From an uncultured Eubacteriales bacterium (GTDB lineage Bacteria; Bacillota; Clostridia; Oscillospirales; Oscillospiraceae), in NCBI GenBank assembly GCA_900549645.1, contig URPD01000008.1, forward strand, positions 1-49,813: 49,813 bases of DNA. The letters are read 5' to 3'. The position numbers and the translations under genes are program-made. Of the stretch, positions 49,333 to 49,813 are shown piece after piece; position 1 is the stretch's first letter, and each line of letters begins with the position of its first letter. The notes under the pieces were generated by a model that was given only the letters and a program-made list of their open reading frames with translations, ran no database searches and was not told the DNA's origin.

Positions 49333-49722
49333 ATGGAGCTTGGTATAAAGGGCGCTGCCGAAACGGTAGTCGTCTATGAGAACACCGCCGCCGCAGTCGG
49401 CAGCGGCGCACTTGAGGTCTTTTCCACGCCCAGCATGATAGCGTTGATGGAAAAGGCGTCCAAAGAGCTGGTGCAGCCCTATCTCGAAGAGGGGCAGAGC
49501 ACCGTCGGCACGCGCCTTGAGGTCTCGCACGTCGCGGCTTCTCCGATCGGTGCGCACATCCGCGCGGAGAGCACACTGGTCGAGATCGACCGCCGTATGC
49601 TGACCTTCGAGGTTAAAGCCTACGCGGACGGAGAGCTGATCGGCGAAGGCCGTCACCAGCGCTGCATCATCTACGCCGAGCGCTTTATGGAAAAGGCGCT
49701 GGCAAAGCAGAAAAAGGCTTGA
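49333..49722 (+). CDS. FlK-like hot-dog thioesterase
   Basis: The 129-residue protein has the hot-dog fold marks of the fluoroacetyl-CoA thioesterase (FlK) family: VFSTPSMIALMEKASKELV with the Thr and Glu, then VGTRLEVSHVAASPIG with the active-site His, and GEGRHQRCIIYAERF at the end. Most members hydrolyse short acyl-CoA esters rather than fluoroacetyl-CoA. It is the second gene behind the aminotransferase and is followed by a hairpin. Confidence 0.88.
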   Translation: MELGIKGAAETVVVYENTAAAVGSGALEVFSTPSMIALMEKASKELVQPYLEEGQSTVGTRLEVSHVAASPIGAHIRAESTLVEIDRRMLTFEVKAYADGELIGEGRHQRCIIYAERFMEKALAKQKKA

Positions 49723-49727
49723 ATTAC

Positions 49728-49760
49728 AACCACCCGGCGGGATAAACCCGCCGGGTGGTT
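49728..49760 (+). terminator. Hairpin after the thioesterase gene
   Basis: AACCACCCGGCGGG pairs perfectly with its complement around ATAAA. The tail is CAGC, not a T run, but a second hairpin with a T-rich arm follows directly in the repeat at 49761. Confidence 0.6.
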
Positions 49761-49813
49761 CAGCTTGTCAAAAAAGTCCTGTGAGGACTTTTTTGACAAG
49801 CTTCATCCGCCGA
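49761..49813. repeat. Second copy of the hairpin repeat, cut by the window edge
   Basis: CAGCTTGTCAAAAAAGTC, a short loop and GACTTTTTTGACAAGCTT are followed by ATCCGCCGA, matching 31523-31575 at almost every base outside the loop. The window ends where the other copy continues into further hairpins. Confidence 0.85.

Overview
The window looks like chromosomal DNA of a high-GC Gram-positive anaerobe of the class Clostridia, most probably an Oscillospiraceae-type gut bacterium. This is inferred from the rpsF-ssb-rpsR order, strong AGGAGG ribosome sites, frequent TTG/GTG starts, a cobalamin-riboswitch ECF gene, PFL/ACT and GH2/GH36 genes, and proteins of a clostridial style. No rRNA, tRNA, CRISPR array, transposase or prophage module was found. 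Species cannot be fixed from this window.

Layout. 1-3,000: metN-metI-metQ methionine importer on the minus strand, preceded by a consensus promoter, a 32-residue leader peptide with 11 internal Met codons and an intrinsic terminator; this reads as a ribosome-mediated methionine attenuator. 3,100-6,540: adenine deaminase and a purine permease behind a guanine-type purine riboswitch whose antiterminator can be drawn base by base. 6,780-10,080: a PurN-like protein lacking the catalytic residues, then divergently a phosphatase-acetyltransferase fusion, a metallophosphoesterase-SH3 protein and a DUF1294 protein. 10,150-11,080: an XRE regulator and a zinc-ribbon protein behind about 250 nt of highly structured leader RNA, possibly raiA-like. 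11,200-17,790: a GH2 / ACT / PFL / GH36 / membrane-protein operon. 17,830-20,310: MFS transporter and XRE-TPR regulator. 20,400-21,600: rpsF-ssb-rpsR.

21,590-25,960: a small XRE regulator facing a Cys-rich repeat lipoprotein with a palindrome in its promoter spacer, an alpha/beta hydrolase, and ftsH. 25,950-29,300: an SDR, a phosphoesterase and an apparently cytoplasmic ParB-like/BMP fusion. 29,440-30,270: a mini P-loop protein and a Nif11-like protein. 30,270-31,500: a cobalamin-riboswitch-controlled DUF4430 protein and ECF S component. 31,486-31,768: a multi-hairpin repeat, part of which recurs at the right edge of the window. 31,780-37,160: a compact operon of a penicillin-binding-type serine hydrolase, two phosphodiester glycosidase (NAGPA) proteins and a degenerate Lgt-like membrane protein, the best candidate here for an undescribed cell-envelope system. 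37,260-41,850: pgsA-like gene, an internally deleted gene, a membrane protein, an ECF sigma/anti-sigma pair and a LysM-GH18 protein. 42,070-42,680: an AT-rich gene broken by one in-frame TAG. 42,850-49,813: pepF, a YyaL-type thioredoxin-domain protein, an MBL-fold hydrolase, an aminotransferase and a FlK-like thioesterase. Two genes here (pepF and the MBL gene) carry the same inverted-repeat element between promoter and ribosome site.

Translation starts were moved from the longest open frame wherever a Shine-Dalgarno site decided the matter. Functions come from recognisable motifs and remembered family features; no database search was run.
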